A stretch of 64,000 bases of DNA from Hyphomicrobiales bacterium (GTDB lineage: Bacteria > Pseudomonadota > Alphaproteobacteria > Rhizobiales > Xanthobacteraceae): assembly GCA_017305455.1 (NCBI GenBank), contig JAFKKO010000131.1:1-64000 (forward strand). Direction: 5' to 3'. This document shows positions 46,852 through 56,040 of this stretch, in pieces. The translations under genes and the position numbers were made by a program. Position 1 is the first letter of the stretch. The number at the start of each line of letters is the position of its first letter. The notes beneath the pieces are model-generated. The model was not told the DNA's origin and searched no databases. It was given only the letters and a program-made list of their open reading frames with translations.

Positions 46852-47858
46852 GGCGCTGGTTTCGCCTCAGCCATCCGCGCCGCAAGGCGCAGCGCCGCGA
46901 TCAGGCTGGAGGGATTGGCGCGGCCGCTGCCGGCGATGTCGAAGGCGGTGCCGTGATCCGGCGAGGTGCGGATGAAGGGCAGGCCGAGCGTGACGTTGAC
47001 GCCCTCGTCGAAGGCCAGCGTCTTGATCGGGATCAGCGCCTGATCGTGATACATGCAGATCGCGCAATCGTAGGTCTTGCGCGCGGCGGCGTGGAACATG
47101 GTGTCCGCCGGCAATGGCCCGCGCGCGTCGATGCCCTCGTCGCGCAGCCGCCGCACCGCCGGTGCGATGATCGCCTGATCTTCCTTGCCGAGCGATCCGT
47201 CCTCGCCGGCATGCGGGTTGAGGCCGGACAGCGCAAGGCGCGGCTGGGCGATGCCGAAGCGGGCTTTCATGTCGGCAGCGACGATGCGCGCGGTCTCGAC
47301 GATCAGGTCGGTGGTCAGCGTTGTGATCGCCTCGCGCAGCGGCAGGTGGATGGTTACCGGCACCACGGCCAGCGTTTCCGACCACAGCATCATCACCGGT
47401 AGCGGCGTCCGGCCGCCGCTCGCCGCGAGTTCGGCGAGGAATTCGGTGTGGCCGGGATGTTTGAATCCGGCGCGATAGAGCACGCTCTTGGCGATCGGGT
47501 TGGTGACGACGGCGCTGGCGCGGCCGGCCACCACATCGGCGACGGCGTGGCGGATCGAGGAGATCGCGGCGGGCGCGCTGGTCTCGTCCGGGCGGCCGGG
47601 CTCGGCGGTGACGGGATGGCCGTCGGCGACCACCGGCAGCGCGCCCGCGAACAGGCGGGCGGCGGTGTCGGGGGTTGCTGCGCTGGTGTTAAGCGTGACG
47701 CCGAGCAGGCGTGCGCGGCGATCGAGACAGTCCTTGTCGCCGATCAGATAGAACGGCGGGAGCTGCAGCTCGCTGCGGCGCAGCCACGCCGCAATGGTGA
47801 TGTCGGGTCCGATGCCGGCCGGCTCGCCAAGGGTCAGTGCAACGGGCTTGATGCTCAT
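46848..47858 (-). CDS. pdxA: 4-hydroxythreonine-4-phosphate dehydrogenase
   Basis: This 336-residue NAD-dependent enzyme acts in de novo pyridoxal phosphate synthesis. It begins [14 protein letters not shown], and contains the metal-binding [25 protein letters not shown] and [25 protein letters not shown]. The pair with rsmA is coupled by a 4-base overlap and surA-like ends 9 bases upstream. This surA-pdxA-ksgA order is classical for proteobacteria. Confidence 0.96.
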   Translation of the reverse strand: MSIKPVALTLGEPAGIGPDITIAAWLRRSELQLPPFYLIGDKDCLDRRARLLGVTLNTSAATPDTAARLFAGALPVVADGHPVTAEPGRPDETSAPAAISSIRHAVADVVAGRASAVVTNPIAKSVLYRAGFKHPGHTEFLAELAASGGRTPLPVMMLWSETLAVVPVTIHLPLREAITTLTTDLIVETARIVAADMKARFGIAQPRLALSGLNPHAGEDGSLGKEDQAIIAPAVRRLRDEGIDARGPLPADTMFHAAARKTYDCAICMYHDQALIPIKTLAFDEGVNVTLGLPFIRTSPDHGTAFDIAGSGRANPSSLIAALRLAARMAEAKPAP

Positions 47859-47866
47859 GTCCGCCT

Positions 47867-48787
47867 TCAGCGGTATTCGATCATGGCGCCTTTTCGAATT
47901 TCCTGCAGATAGGATTTCGACTTGGCCTCGTATTTCTGGGCGTAGAGCTTGTCACGCGCCGCGCGCTTCGCCGGGGTGTCGGCCGTGGTCGCCTGGCGGC
48001 TGCACAGCACGACCATCTCGATGCCTTGCTTGGTGACTTCAGGCGCGGTCATGTGGCCGACCGGCGTCTTGTCCATCACCTCGCGCAGATTGCCGGGCAG
48101 GTCGGCGGAGGTCTTGGTGATCTGGTCGCGGATCGCGCCGTTGCGCAGCGAGCGGAAAATGCTGACCGCGTCCTCGCAGCTCTGCACCCGCGCGCGCAGC
48201 GTCTCGGCTTCCTTGCGCCGCTGCTCGACCGAGGAGCCCTGAGGTATGAACAGCACCACCGGCCGCAACCGATACTCGAAGCTTTCGCCTTCCTTAGCCT
48301 CGCCTTCGCTGCCGATGACCGAATGCACGTCCTTCTCGCCGACCAGCAGGCTTTGCTGGAAGCGCCCGCGCACCAGCGCCGACCATGCGGTCTCGGCCTT
48401 GAGGCGCTGTTTCATCGCCTCGGGGCGGATGCCCTGCGCCTCCAGCATCTTGGAAAGCTGGTCGGCGCTCAGCCGCATGCGGGCGGCCATGTTGGCGTAG
48501 GCGGAATCGACGTCGGAAGCGGAAAGATTGATGCTGTATTTCTTCGCTTCCTTGATCTTCACCTTGTCGTCGATCAGTTCCTGGATCGTTTCCTGGCGCG
48601 ACAGCGTCTTGCGGGTGATCAGGGTCATCAGCTTGGTGCGCTGAGCGATGTCGAGATTGGTGATGGGCTCGCCATTGACGATCAGGGCCACGGACTGCGC
48701 GCGCGCGCCGGCAGGAGCCGCGAAGGCTAGAACGAGAGCCAGCGCCGCAACGGACATCGATCGGGACAGGATGTGGTCTGCAATCAT
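47867..48787 (-). CDS. SurA-like periplasmic chaperone / peptidyl-prolyl isomerase
   Basis: This 306-residue protein has a signal peptide ending near GARAQS, then a SurA-N-like helical chaperone domain ([17 protein letters not shown]...). A reduced parvulin-like region lies at about residues 165-265. Unlike E. coli SurA it carries at most one PPIase-like domain. It is placed between lptD and pdxA as expected, so it most likely escorts LptD and other outer-membrane proteins. Enzyme activity is uncertain. Confidence 0.85.
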   Translation of the reverse strand: MIADHILSRSMSVAALALVLAFAAPAGARAQSVALIVNGEPITNLDIAQRTKLMTLITRKTLSRQETIQELIDDKVKIKEAKKYSINLSASDVDSAYANMAARMRLSADQLSKMLEAQGIRPEAMKQRLKAETAWSALVRGRFQQSLLVGEKDVHSVIGSEGEAKEGESFEYRLRPVVLFIPQGSSVEQRRKEAETLRARVQSCEDAVSIFRSLRNGAIRDQITKTSADLPGNLREVMDKTPVGHMTAPEVTKQGIEMVVLCSRQATTADTPAKRAARDKLYAQKYEAKSKSYLQEIRKGAMIEYR

Positions 48788-48863
48788 GATGTAATCGCCA
48801 TAGATCCGGTTCTGTTAGGAGCCTCCCGTGGCGGAACGGCGGCAAGACGGCGTTCGCGCGACC

Positions 48864-51383
48864 TTACTGCGTCGTTCCGACGCTGGTGGAGACCGCAGTG
48901 CCTCCGATCGTGCGCAGCCCAAGCTGGAACATCACGCGGTGATCGGTGACGGGAACATTGTTGACCAGCGTCGTATAATTGTAATCGGTGACGTAGTTGA
49001 CGCCCAGGATGAAGCAGTCATCCACATAGCCGGCGCCGACGATGTACTGGTTCACCTTGTTGCTGTTGAGATCGTAGCGCAGGCCACCCGACACCACCCA
49101 GTTGGCGGCGAGCTTGAACGAGCCGGTGCTGAGGATGCCCTGCCGCCGCGTCAGGAAGCCGAGCTCGGGCTGCGGCGCGTAATCGCCATACAGCATGCTG
49201 ACGGACCAGCGGTCGAAGGCGGCGCGGGCTTCTGTCTCGAAGCGCTTCACCTCGCCGGTCGACTCGTCGAGGCGGGCGCGCGCGGTGAGGCTGTAGATCT
49301 TGTTCGGCTGATAGGAGAGGCGGGTGACGTAGTCGGAGCGGTCGGTCTCCAGACCGGTGTTGAGGCCGGTATTGGTGAGGTCGCGCACCGCGTAGGAGTT
49401 CAGGCCGAACAACTGGTACGACTGGCCGAACAGGAAATTGATCGAGCCGCCGCGATCGAATTGCGTGGTGGCCTGGACGCCGACATTGGCGCGGCCGCCG
49501 CCCTCGACACGATCCCAGCCGGAGAATTTGTTGACGCTGAACAGGTTGCTGTCGTCGAAGGTCAGACTCTGCGCGTCTTCATTCGGCAGGCGGCCGGCGC
49601 GCGCCTCGTTCGGGCGGATGATGACCTGCGCGATCGGCTCGAGCGTCGTGGTGCCCCACGGCTGCACGTTGATGAACGGGTAGCGATATTCGAGGCCGAT
49701 GGTCGGCATGATGCGCGCGAACTGAGTGTCACCCGGCTGGATGTAGTTGGCAACGCCGGGCTGGTTCAGGATGTGCGCATCGATCAGGTCGGCGCGGACC
49801 GAGGCGAACGGCGTGAAGATCTGGCCGAACGGATCGGTGAAGGAACGCCGCCACTGCGCTTCGGCGGACAGCCGGCTGTAGGTGCCAGGAACGCCGCGCA
49901 GCAGGCAGTTCTGCGGCGTACGCGCCATCGGATCGGCCGAGGTCGGCGTGCAGAGGCTGAAATTGTTGCCGATGCCCATGGTCGGGTCGGGCCCGGTGTT
50001 GGTATTGATCCGATCGAACGAGGCGCTGTCGCGGCTCAGGCTGGTGAAGTTGGCCTTGTAGCTGAACTCGCCGCCCAGAAGATTGCGGTTGAGCACGTTG
50101 GCGTAGTCGATCACCGGATGGACGATCGGGATCTGGCTCTGCACGTCGGTCGCCGAGTAGCCGAGATAATAGATCGTCCGCGCATCGAAGTAGCTGCGGT
50201 TGCCGACGCCGGTGAGATAGAACTGCGAGATGCCTTCGGTCGGCGTCAGCAGGAACGAATTGAGCGGGTTCTTGTAGGCCGCGAGGTTGTAGTCGCGGAA
50301 GAAGGCGTTGTCGGTCGCGGTGACGGCATCCCAGCCCCAGACCCATTGATGATTCAGCGCGAACTGGCCGCTGGAATCGAGGCCGCCACGGAAATTGCGG
50401 TTGCCGGGCTCGGCGCCGAATGCGTCGCGATCGAGCTGGCGGATGCCGTAGGCACGGATTTCATAGGCGCCGTTGATCAGCCGCTGGCGGAAGTCGCCTT
50501 GCAGCAGCACGCCCTGCTTGGTGGTGAAGCGGGGAGTGAAGGTGAAATCGTAGTCGGGCGCGAGCGCCCAGTAGAACGGCGTCTCGACGCCGATGCCGGT
50601 TCGGCTGTTGGTCACCGAATAGGGCATCAGGAAGCCGGTCTTGCGCTTCACCGTCGGGTCGGGCGTCGAGAAATACGGCATGTAGGCGATCGGCATGCCG
50701 AAGAGCTCGAGCGTCGCATCCTCGAAATAGAGCATCCGCTCGGTCTTGTTATGGATGATGCGCGCGCCCTTGACCTGCCACAGCGGCGGCTTCTTCGGGT
50801 TGTCCTTGCACGCGGCGCAGGCGGTGTAGACGCCGCTCTGGAACACGGTGACATCGCCGTTGCTGCGGTCGGCGCGGGTCGCGGCCATCCGCGTTGAATC
50901 GCCGGTATCGACGCGCAGCGAGTCGACGAAGCCGTCGCGATAGTCGTCCGACAGATCGAGTTCGTTGGCGTAGACGATCTTGCCGTCGGCATCGGTCAGC
51001 CGGACGTTGCCCTCGGCGTGCAGGCGCTTGGTCTTCTGGTCGTAGATCACCTTGTCGGCTTCGAGGGTCGAGCCGTTGTAGTAGATCTGGACGTTGGCGA
51101 CCGCGGCGACGCGCGAGTTGTTGTAGTCGTAATTGAGCTCCTGCGCCCGCACGAGCATCTGTCCGTCCTTGGCGTTCGGATTGCGCGGCGGCGGTTTCGG
51201 CCGGGGCGGGCGGGGATTGTAGTTGAAGGTGGTCTGCGCGCTGGCCGGAGCGGGCGCCAGCGCCACGCCGGAGACTGCCGTCAGCAGGGCCAGAATCGCG
51301 GACGCAAACAGCCGTTGGCGGCGCAAGCGATCGCGCCGCCTGAACCCAGGCGTCAGTTCTTGGAGGGCGGCGATTACGGCCAC
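48864..51383 (-). CDS. lptD: LPS-assembly protein LptD
   Basis: This 839-residue outer-membrane translocon inserts lipopolysaccharide into the outer leaflet. A signal sequence (LFASAILALLTAVSG) precedes the LptA-like domain (MLVRAQELNYDYNNSRVAAVANVQIYY, about residues 75-200). The remainder is the beta-barrel with many aromatic alternate-residue strands and paired Cys. The GTG start (51383-51381) overlaps the lptG stop in TAGTG, with GGAGG upstream, so translation is coupled to lptG. Confidence 0.95.
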   Translation of the reverse strand: MAVIAALQELTPGFRRRDRLRRQRLFASAILALLTAVSGVALAPAPASAQTTFNYNPRPPRPKPPPRNPNAKDGQMLVRAQELNYDYNNSRVAAVANVQIYYNGSTLEADKVIYDQKTKRLHAEGNVRLTDADGKIVYANELDLSDDYRDGFVDSLRVDTGDSTRMAATRADRSNGDVTVFQSGVYTACAACKDNPKKPPLWQVKGARIIHNKTERMLYFEDATLELFGMPIAYMPYFSTPDPTVKRKTGFLMPYSVTNSRTGIGVETPFYWALAPDYDFTFTPRFTTKQGVLLQGDFRQRLINGAYEIRAYGIRQLDRDAFGAEPGNRNFRGGLDSSGQFALNHQWVWGWDAVTATDNAFFRDYNLAAYKNPLNSFLLTPTEGISQFYLTGVGNRSYFDARTIYYLGYSATDVQSQIPIVHPVIDYANVLNRNLLGGEFSYKANFTSLSRDSASFDRINTNTGPDPTMGIGNNFSLCTPTSADPMARTPQNCLLRGVPGTYSRLSAEAQWRRSFTDPFGQIFTPFASVRADLIDAHILNQPGVANYIQPGDTQFARIMPTIGLEYRYPFINVQPWGTTTLEPIAQVIIRPNEARAGRLPNEDAQSLTFDDSNLFSVNKFSGWDRVEGGGRANVGVQATTQFDRGGSINFLFGQSYQLFGLNSYAVRDLTNTGLNTGLETDRSDYVTRLSYQPNKIYSLTARARLDESTGEVKRFETEARAAFDRWSVSMLYGDYAPQPELGFLTRRQGILSTGSFKLAANWVVSGGLRYDLNSNKVNQYIVGAGYVDDCFILGVNYVTDYNYTTLVNNVPVTDHRVMFQLGLRTIGGTAVSTSVGTTQ

Positions 51384-52471
51384 TACCCGTCCTCCTGATA
51401 AAGCAGAGCCATGAAGCCCGTGAGGCCGCCGACAAAGACAGGCAGCCACGCGGCCGCGAGCGGATGCATCAGTCCGGCCCTGCTCAAATCCTCAGTTACT
51501 TTCGACAGGACATAGAGCAGAAACCCTGCTGCGACGCCACTTAAAACCATCTTCTGCACTCCGCCGAAGCGGAAGAAACGCAGGCTCACAGCGGCCGCGA
51601 GCATCACCATCGCACCCAGTAAAAAAGGCTGCGCGAGCAATTTCTGATATTGCAGACGGTATCCGGATGCTGCCAAACCGGAGTTTTCGGCCGACTTGAT
51701 GTAGTCCGGAAGTTGCCAAAATGACACGGTTTCGGGGGTGGCGAAGCTGTTGCGGACCTGCGCCCGGGTCAGGCTGGTGGCGATGAAGAAGCTGTCATGG
51801 TCCTGCGGCGGGTCGCCCATGGTGAAGATTCGCGCGCCCCGCAGGTGCCAGCGCCCGGGCTCGAGGGTCGCCTCGCGGGCCTCGATCCGGTCCTTGAAGC
51901 CGCCATCCGGATCGAATCGGAATACGGTCAGTCCGGTCAGGCGCTCGCCCTGGGCCCGGCTGGTGGTGGCGTTGATGATCGCCTGACCCTCGGAGGTCAC
52001 CTGATTGACCCAGAAGCGGGCGTTCTCCTGAGGGGTGGCGGCACCCTCGGAGAAGAGCTGCGCCTCCATCTCCTTGGCGCGCTCCTGCATGAAGGCCGAC
52101 ATCGGATTGTAGATCAGCGTCGCCAGCGCACCGATCACGAGCGCGCTGAGAAGCGCGGGGCGGGTGAATTGCCAGGCCGAGACGCCGGCGGCGCGCGCGA
52201 TCACCAGTTCGAGGCTGCGCGACAGCGCGAGGAACGAGGTCATCGCGCCGATCAGGATGCAGAACGGCATCAGCTTTTCGAGCAGTTGCGGCACCCGGAA
52301 CAGCGAGGTTTGCGCCACGAACAGCGCAGAGGCCGAGGCGTTGTTGGCGGTGCGGCGCATCAGCTCGATGTAGTCCACGAGGACGACGAGCACGAAGATG
52401 CCGATGAACACCGCGGCGGCGGCCACGACGAACCGTATCGCGAAATAGCGCGAGAGGGTGCCCATCAGCAT
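51383..52471 (-). CDS. lptG: LPS export ABC transporter permease LptG
   Basis: This 362-residue inner-membrane permease is a subunit of LptB2FG, which extracts lipopolysaccharide. The LptG-type N-terminus GTLSRYFAIRFVVAAAAVFIGIFVLVVLVDYIELMRR, the RSLELVIARAAGVSAWQF coupling helix and the four-helix C-terminal block are present. The periplasmic jelly-roll lies between. The usual partner lptF is not upstream; that space (458 bases) has no comparable gene before pepA. Start ATG 52471 or 52465. Confidence 0.92.
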   Translation of the reverse strand: MLMGTLSRYFAIRFVVAAAAVFIGIFVLVVLVDYIELMRRTANNASASALFVAQTSLFRVPQLLEKLMPFCILIGAMTSFLALSRSLELVIARAAGVSAWQFTRPALLSALVIGALATLIYNPMSAFMQERAKEMEAQLFSEGAATPQENARFWVNQVTSEGQAIINATTSRAQGERLTGLTVFRFDPDGGFKDRIEAREATLEPGRWHLRGARIFTMGDPPQDHDSFFIATSLTRAQVRNSFATPETVSFWQLPDYIKSAENSGLAASGYRLQYQKLLAQPFLLGAMVMLAAAVSLRFFRFGGVQKMVLSGVAAGFLLYVLSKVTEDLSRAGLMHPLAAAWLPVFVGGLTGFMALLYQEDG

Positions 52472-52928
52472 GTGCGGCAATCCATCGTCGCTGGAAAATT
52501 TGCGCACGCGCATGCGATCGCACGCGCGCCGGAGGCGCGCGATGCGATGCGGGCGCATGTCGTATCGGCGCGCCCCGTCGGCAAGTCGGAGATGGTGAAT
52601 AACCCCATCCGGTAGCAATATCCCCAAGGACCCTGTCCGAACGGCCATCCCGCCATGCTTCGCAGGGAAGCACCCCGTGGCCAGACGCCGATCCGGACAA
52701 TTTTCATTATCTCATACTATCTCTTTGATCGGTCGATAAAATGGCTGCTCCGCGGCGGTGCCCTTGCTATAGTTAACAAAAGCTCAAGGCGTTGCTTTCG
52801 CATCACGCATCGAAGCCTCCGATGCTGGTGAGTGAGTGTGCGTTCGCTTTGCAGTGCCGCGGAGAAGGGGCCATAGTGCCGTTCCTGCCGGGATTCCCGT
52901 CAAGCTGCGATTTTTGGAGGATTTGCTT
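52472..52928. other. 457-base spacer between lptG and pepA
   Basis: The spacer separates divergent genes. It contains a GC-rich self-complementary patch (gcgcgcctccggcgcgcg) near 52521-52538 and an AT-rich core at about 52704-52775 with TATAGT at 52768-52773 as a possible pepA -10 box. I find no coding remnant resembling lptF on the minus strand. Confidence 0.5.
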
Positions 52929-54431
52929 ATGACCGACGCCGTCAAGGTCGGCTTCGTGCCTTTTTCAACGACGCCGCGCGGCGTGCTGGTGGTGTTTACC
53001 GACGAGACCATGCGATTCGGGGTCGCGGCCCGCAGGATGCTCGGCGCCGCCGCCGACACGGTGAAGCGGGCGGCGACCGCCAGCGCCTTCAAGGGCAAGA
53101 GCGCCACCGCGCTCGATATTCTCGCGCCGGCGGGCCTGAAGGTCGGCCGCCTGATCGTGGTCGGCACCGGCAAGGCCGGCTCGCTCAAGGAAGAAGACTA
53201 CATCAAGATCGGCGGCGCGGCGGTCGGCCGCCTCAAGGCCAACACCGAGGCGGTCACCCTGATCGCCGAACTGCCGACCGGCGCGCTGAAGCCGCATCAG
53301 ATCGCGGCGCTTGCGGCCGGCATCCGGCTGCGCGCCTACAAATTCGACCGCTACAAGACCAAGAAGAAGGACGAGGACAAGAAGCTCACCGCGCAGATCT
53401 CGATCGCGGTGGCCGACGTCGCCGCCGCGCGCAAGACGTTCGCGCCGTCCGACAAGGTGGTCGATGGCGTGCTGATCGCGCGCGAACTCGTCAACGAGCC
53501 GCCGAACGTGCTCTATCCGGCGGAATTCGCCCGCCGCGCCGCGCAGCTTCGCCGCCTCGGCGTCAAGGTTGACATCCTCGACGTCAAGGCGATGGAAAAG
53601 CTCGGCATGGGCGCGCTGCTCGGCGTGTCGCAGGGCTCCTATCATCCCGGCCGCATGGTGGTGATGCGCTGGAACGGCGCATCGAACAAGACCGACAAGC
53701 CGATCGCTTTCGTCGGCAAGGGCGTCTGCTTCGATACCGGCGGCATCTCGATCAAGCCGGCGGGCAGCATGGAGGACATGAAGGGCGACATGGCGGGCGC
53801 GGCCTGCGTTGTCGGCCTGATGCACGCGCTGGCCGCGCGCAAGGCCAGGGTCAACGCGGTCGGCGCCATCGGCCTGGTCGAGAACATGCCGGACGGCAAT
53901 GCGCAGCGCCCCGGCGATATCGTCACTACGATGTCGGGCCAGACCATCGAGATCATCAACACCGACGCTGAAGGCCGCCTCGTGCTCGCCGACGTGCTGT
54001 GGTACGTCGCGCAGAAGCACAAGCCGAAATTCATCGTCGATCTGGCGACCCTGACCGGCGCGATCATGGTCGCGCTCGGCACCGAATATGCCGGCCTGTT
54101 CTCCAACAACGACGAATTGTCTGAACGTCTGACCAAGGCCGGCCGCGCCACCGGCGAGCATGTCTGGCGCATGCCGCTCGGCCCCGAATACGACAAGCAG
54201 ATCGATTCCAAGTTCGCCGACATGAAGAACGCCGCCGGACGCTGGGGCGGCTCGATCACCGCCGCGCAGTTGTTGCAGCGTTTCGTCGACAACACGCCGT
54301 GGGCGCATCTCGACATCGCCGGCACCGGCATGGGCGCGCCGGCGAGCGACATCAACACGAGTTGGGGCTCGGGTTATGGCGTGCGGCTGCTCGACCAGCT
54401 TGTCGCCGATCACTATGAAGCGAAACGCTGA
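52929..54431 (+). CDS. pepA: Leucyl aminopeptidase
   Basis: This 500-residue M17-family dimetal aminopeptidase removes N-terminal residues from peptides. Its N-terminal macro-like domain precedes the catalytic domain (about residues 170-500), with [41 protein letters not shown] and [13 protein letters not shown]. All metal ligands (Lys, two Asp, Asp, Glu) are recognisable. ATG 52929 is preceded by GGAGG. Confidence 0.95.
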   Translation: MTDAVKVGFVPFSTTPRGVLVVFTDETMRFGVAARRMLGAAADTVKRAATASAFKGKSATALDILAPAGLKVGRLIVVGTGKAGSLKEEDYIKIGGAAVGRLKANTEAVTLIAELPTGALKPHQIAALAAGIRLRAYKFDRYKTKKKDEDKKLTAQISIAVADVAAARKTFAPSDKVVDGVLIARELVNEPPNVLYPAEFARRAAQLRRLGVKVDILDVKAMEKLGMGALLGVSQGSYHPGRMVVMRWNGASNKTDKPIAFVGKGVCFDTGGISIKPAGSMEDMKGDMAGAACVVGLMHALAARKARVNAVGAIGLVENMPDGNAQRPGDIVTTMSGQTIEIINTDAEGRLVLADVLWYVAQKHKPKFIVDLATLTGAIMVALGTEYAGLFSNNDELSERLTKAGRATGEHVWRMPLGPEYDKQIDSKFADMKNAAGRWGGSITAAQLLQRFVDNTPWAHLDIAGTGMGAPASDINTSWGSGYGVRLLDQLVADHYEAKR

Positions 54432-54461
54432 GGTCTGTTTGGACATACAGCGATCTGAAGC

Positions 54462-54568
54462 CCTCACCCTGAGGAGCCTTCCGAAGGAAGGCGTCTCGAA
54501 GGGAAGGGCGTCGTGAAGCCTCATCCTTCGAGACGCGATTTCTTGCGAAATCGCTCCTCAGGATGAGG
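54462..54568. repeat. REP-like palindrome (cctcatcctgagg family), copy 3
   Basis: It starts ccctcaccctgaggagcc, contains ctcgaagggaagggcg and cctcatccttcgagacgcg centrally, and ends gctcctcaggatgagg. It matches copies 1 and 2 in outer arms but differs in the centre. It separates pepA from holC. Confidence 0.85.
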
Positions 54569-54613
54569 GAGCGGCGCTTCCAAACAGCTTCTGAAGACCG
54601 GACTGCACGCAGC

Positions 54614-55066
54614 ATGACCGAAGTTCTTTTCTATCATCTGCAGAACCGGACGCTGGAAAGCGTGTTGCCGCCGCTGCTCGAGAAATCGCTGGAGCGCGGC
54701 TGGCGCGTCGCGATCCAGGCCGGCTCGGAAGAGCGCGCCGATGCGCTCGACGGCCATCTGTGGACCTATCGCGAGGACAGCTTTCTGCCGCACGGCACCT
54801 GGCGCGATGCCGATGCCGCCGATCAGCCGGTGGTGCTGATGGTGGACGAGGGCAATCCGAACAGCGCCAACATCCGCTTTCTGGTCGACAATGCGAATCT
54901 GCCGGCCGACTGCGCCGGGTATGAACGTGTGGTCCTGATCTTCAACGGCGACGACGACGATGCGCTGTCGCGCGCGCGCGCCGCCTGGAGCGAGGGCAAG
55001 GCGAAGGGTTTCGATCTGACTTACTGGCAGGCCGATGAGCGCGGCCGCTGGCAGCGCCGCGATTGA
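54614..55066 (+). CDS. holC: DNA polymerase III subunit chi
   Basis: This 150-residue clamp-loader accessory subunit links the replisome to SSB. The family pattern is EVLFYHLQNRTLESVLPPLLEKSLERGWRVAIQA, then WTYREDSFLPHG and a C-terminal helix with RGRWQRR. ATG 54614 fits. Its position directly after pepA is a common proteobacterial arrangement (pepA-holC). Confidence 0.92.
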   Translation: MTEVLFYHLQNRTLESVLPPLLEKSLERGWRVAIQAGSEERADALDGHLWTYREDSFLPHGTWRDADAADQPVVLMVDEGNPNSANIRFLVDNANLPADCAGYERVVLIFNGDDDDALSRARAAWSEGKAKGFDLTYWQADERGRWQRRD

Positions 55067-55101
55067 CGGGGGGCATCTGATCGTTCATTGGCGGCGTCGT
55101 T

Positions 55102-55133
55102 CATTGAACGTCATGGCCATTGAACGTCATGGC
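55102..55133. repeat. 16-bp tandem direct repeat
   Basis: Two adjacent identical copies of cattgaacgtcatggc lie in the spacer after holC. No related copy was noticed elsewhere in the window. Confidence 0.75.
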
Positions 55134-55327
55134 GGCGGGTTAATGATATCCGCGATTTTCGCGGCGGCCGCTTGCGGTCAGCCACCATCGTGCCGCAAAT
55201 AGATGGTGGGAAGGGGCTGCGCGGCCCCGGACGATAAGGGCAGCCGTCAAGCCGCCGATCCTTGGGACGATCAGTTCCGCGGCATCCGCACCGGACAGAT
55301 GCGAACGAAAAAGATGTGAGAGCGATT

Positions 55328-55873
55328 TTGAGCGTTGAGACCAGACTGGCCGGCCGCAAGGGACTTCTCGCTGTTCTGCTGATCGCGCCGCTGATCAGCG
55401 GTTGCGGTGCGAGTATCAGCGATTTCTCGATCAAGGATCAGGAATGGCTGGCGCGTCCCGGCCGTATGTTCGGCACCAAGTCGCTGTCGCTGGAGACGCC
55501 GCCGCTCACGCCGGAGAAACCGGTGACGCCGGACGATCTGGTGTCGGCCGAAGGCGGGTGCCCCGGCATGGCATCGGCCATGTCGCCTGAGGGCAACGTT
55601 GCCGAAGGCGCAGCCGCCGATGGCGGGCCGCAGCCGGTCGGCGCCGTCGCGCTCGGCCACACCGAATGCGATGTGGTGCGTTCCATTGGCGCACCTGACA
55701 GTGTCAATTTGTCGAACAATTCGCGCGGCGAGCGCGTCGCAACCATCACCTATCTGCACGGCGTGCGTCCCGGACTTTATACCTTCACCGCCGGCCGCCT
55801 GAGTTCGGTCGAGCGCGTCGATGTGCCGACGCCCGCCAAGCCTGCAAAATCCGCGAAAAAGAAGCGCGGGTAG
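55328..55873 (+). CDS. Hypothetical lipoprotein
   Basis: This protein of about 181 residues has a signal peptide and lipobox (LIAPLISGC), so it is probably membrane-anchored. The mature part has conserved-looking PEKPVTPDDLVSAEGGCPGMA and GHTECDVVRSIGAPDSVNLSNNSRGERVATITYLHG segments. The latter resembles a BamE/SmpA-like fold pattern (C-D-V-x-x-x-x-G-x-P), which is inference only. No ATG is available near the signal; TTG 55328 after GAGAG is the best start, GTG 55316 the alternative. Confidence 0.7.
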   Translation: MSVETRLAGRKGLLAVLLIAPLISGCGASISDFSIKDQEWLARPGRMFGTKSLSLETPPLTPEKPVTPDDLVSAEGGCPGMASAMSPEGNVAEGAAADGGPQPVGAVALGHTECDVVRSIGAPDSVNLSNNSRGERVATITYLHGVRPGLYTFTAGRLSSVERVDVPTPAKPAKSAKKKRG

Positions 55874-55926
55874 GGCGAAACAACCGCGCAACGCACCGAG
55901 ACCTTCGCCCGAGATATTCTGAAATC

Positions 55927-56020
55927 TCGTCATGCCCGCGCTTGTCGCGGGCATCCACGTCTTCATGAGAGATCAGCAAGCAAAAGACGTGGATGGCCGG
56001 GTCAAGCCCGGCCATGACGA
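55927..56020. repeat. REP-like palindrome (tcgtcatgcccgc family)
   Basis: The arms tcgtcatgcccgcgcttgtcgcgggcatccacgtc-type at the left and its mirrored gacgtggatggccgggtcaagcccggccatgacga-type at the right (each split into short hairpins) form an inverted array. Outer ends are tcgtcatg and catgacga. It lies between two convergent genes and differs from the cctcatcc and cattgcgag families. Confidence 0.8.
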
Positions 56021-56040
56021 CTTTGTCTTGAATTCGTGCA

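Noticed and set aside
48828..50897. 689-codon open frame antisense to lptD
   Set aside because: The sense strand encodes a clear LptD; the antisense frame has no recognisable domain and reflects high GC codon usage.
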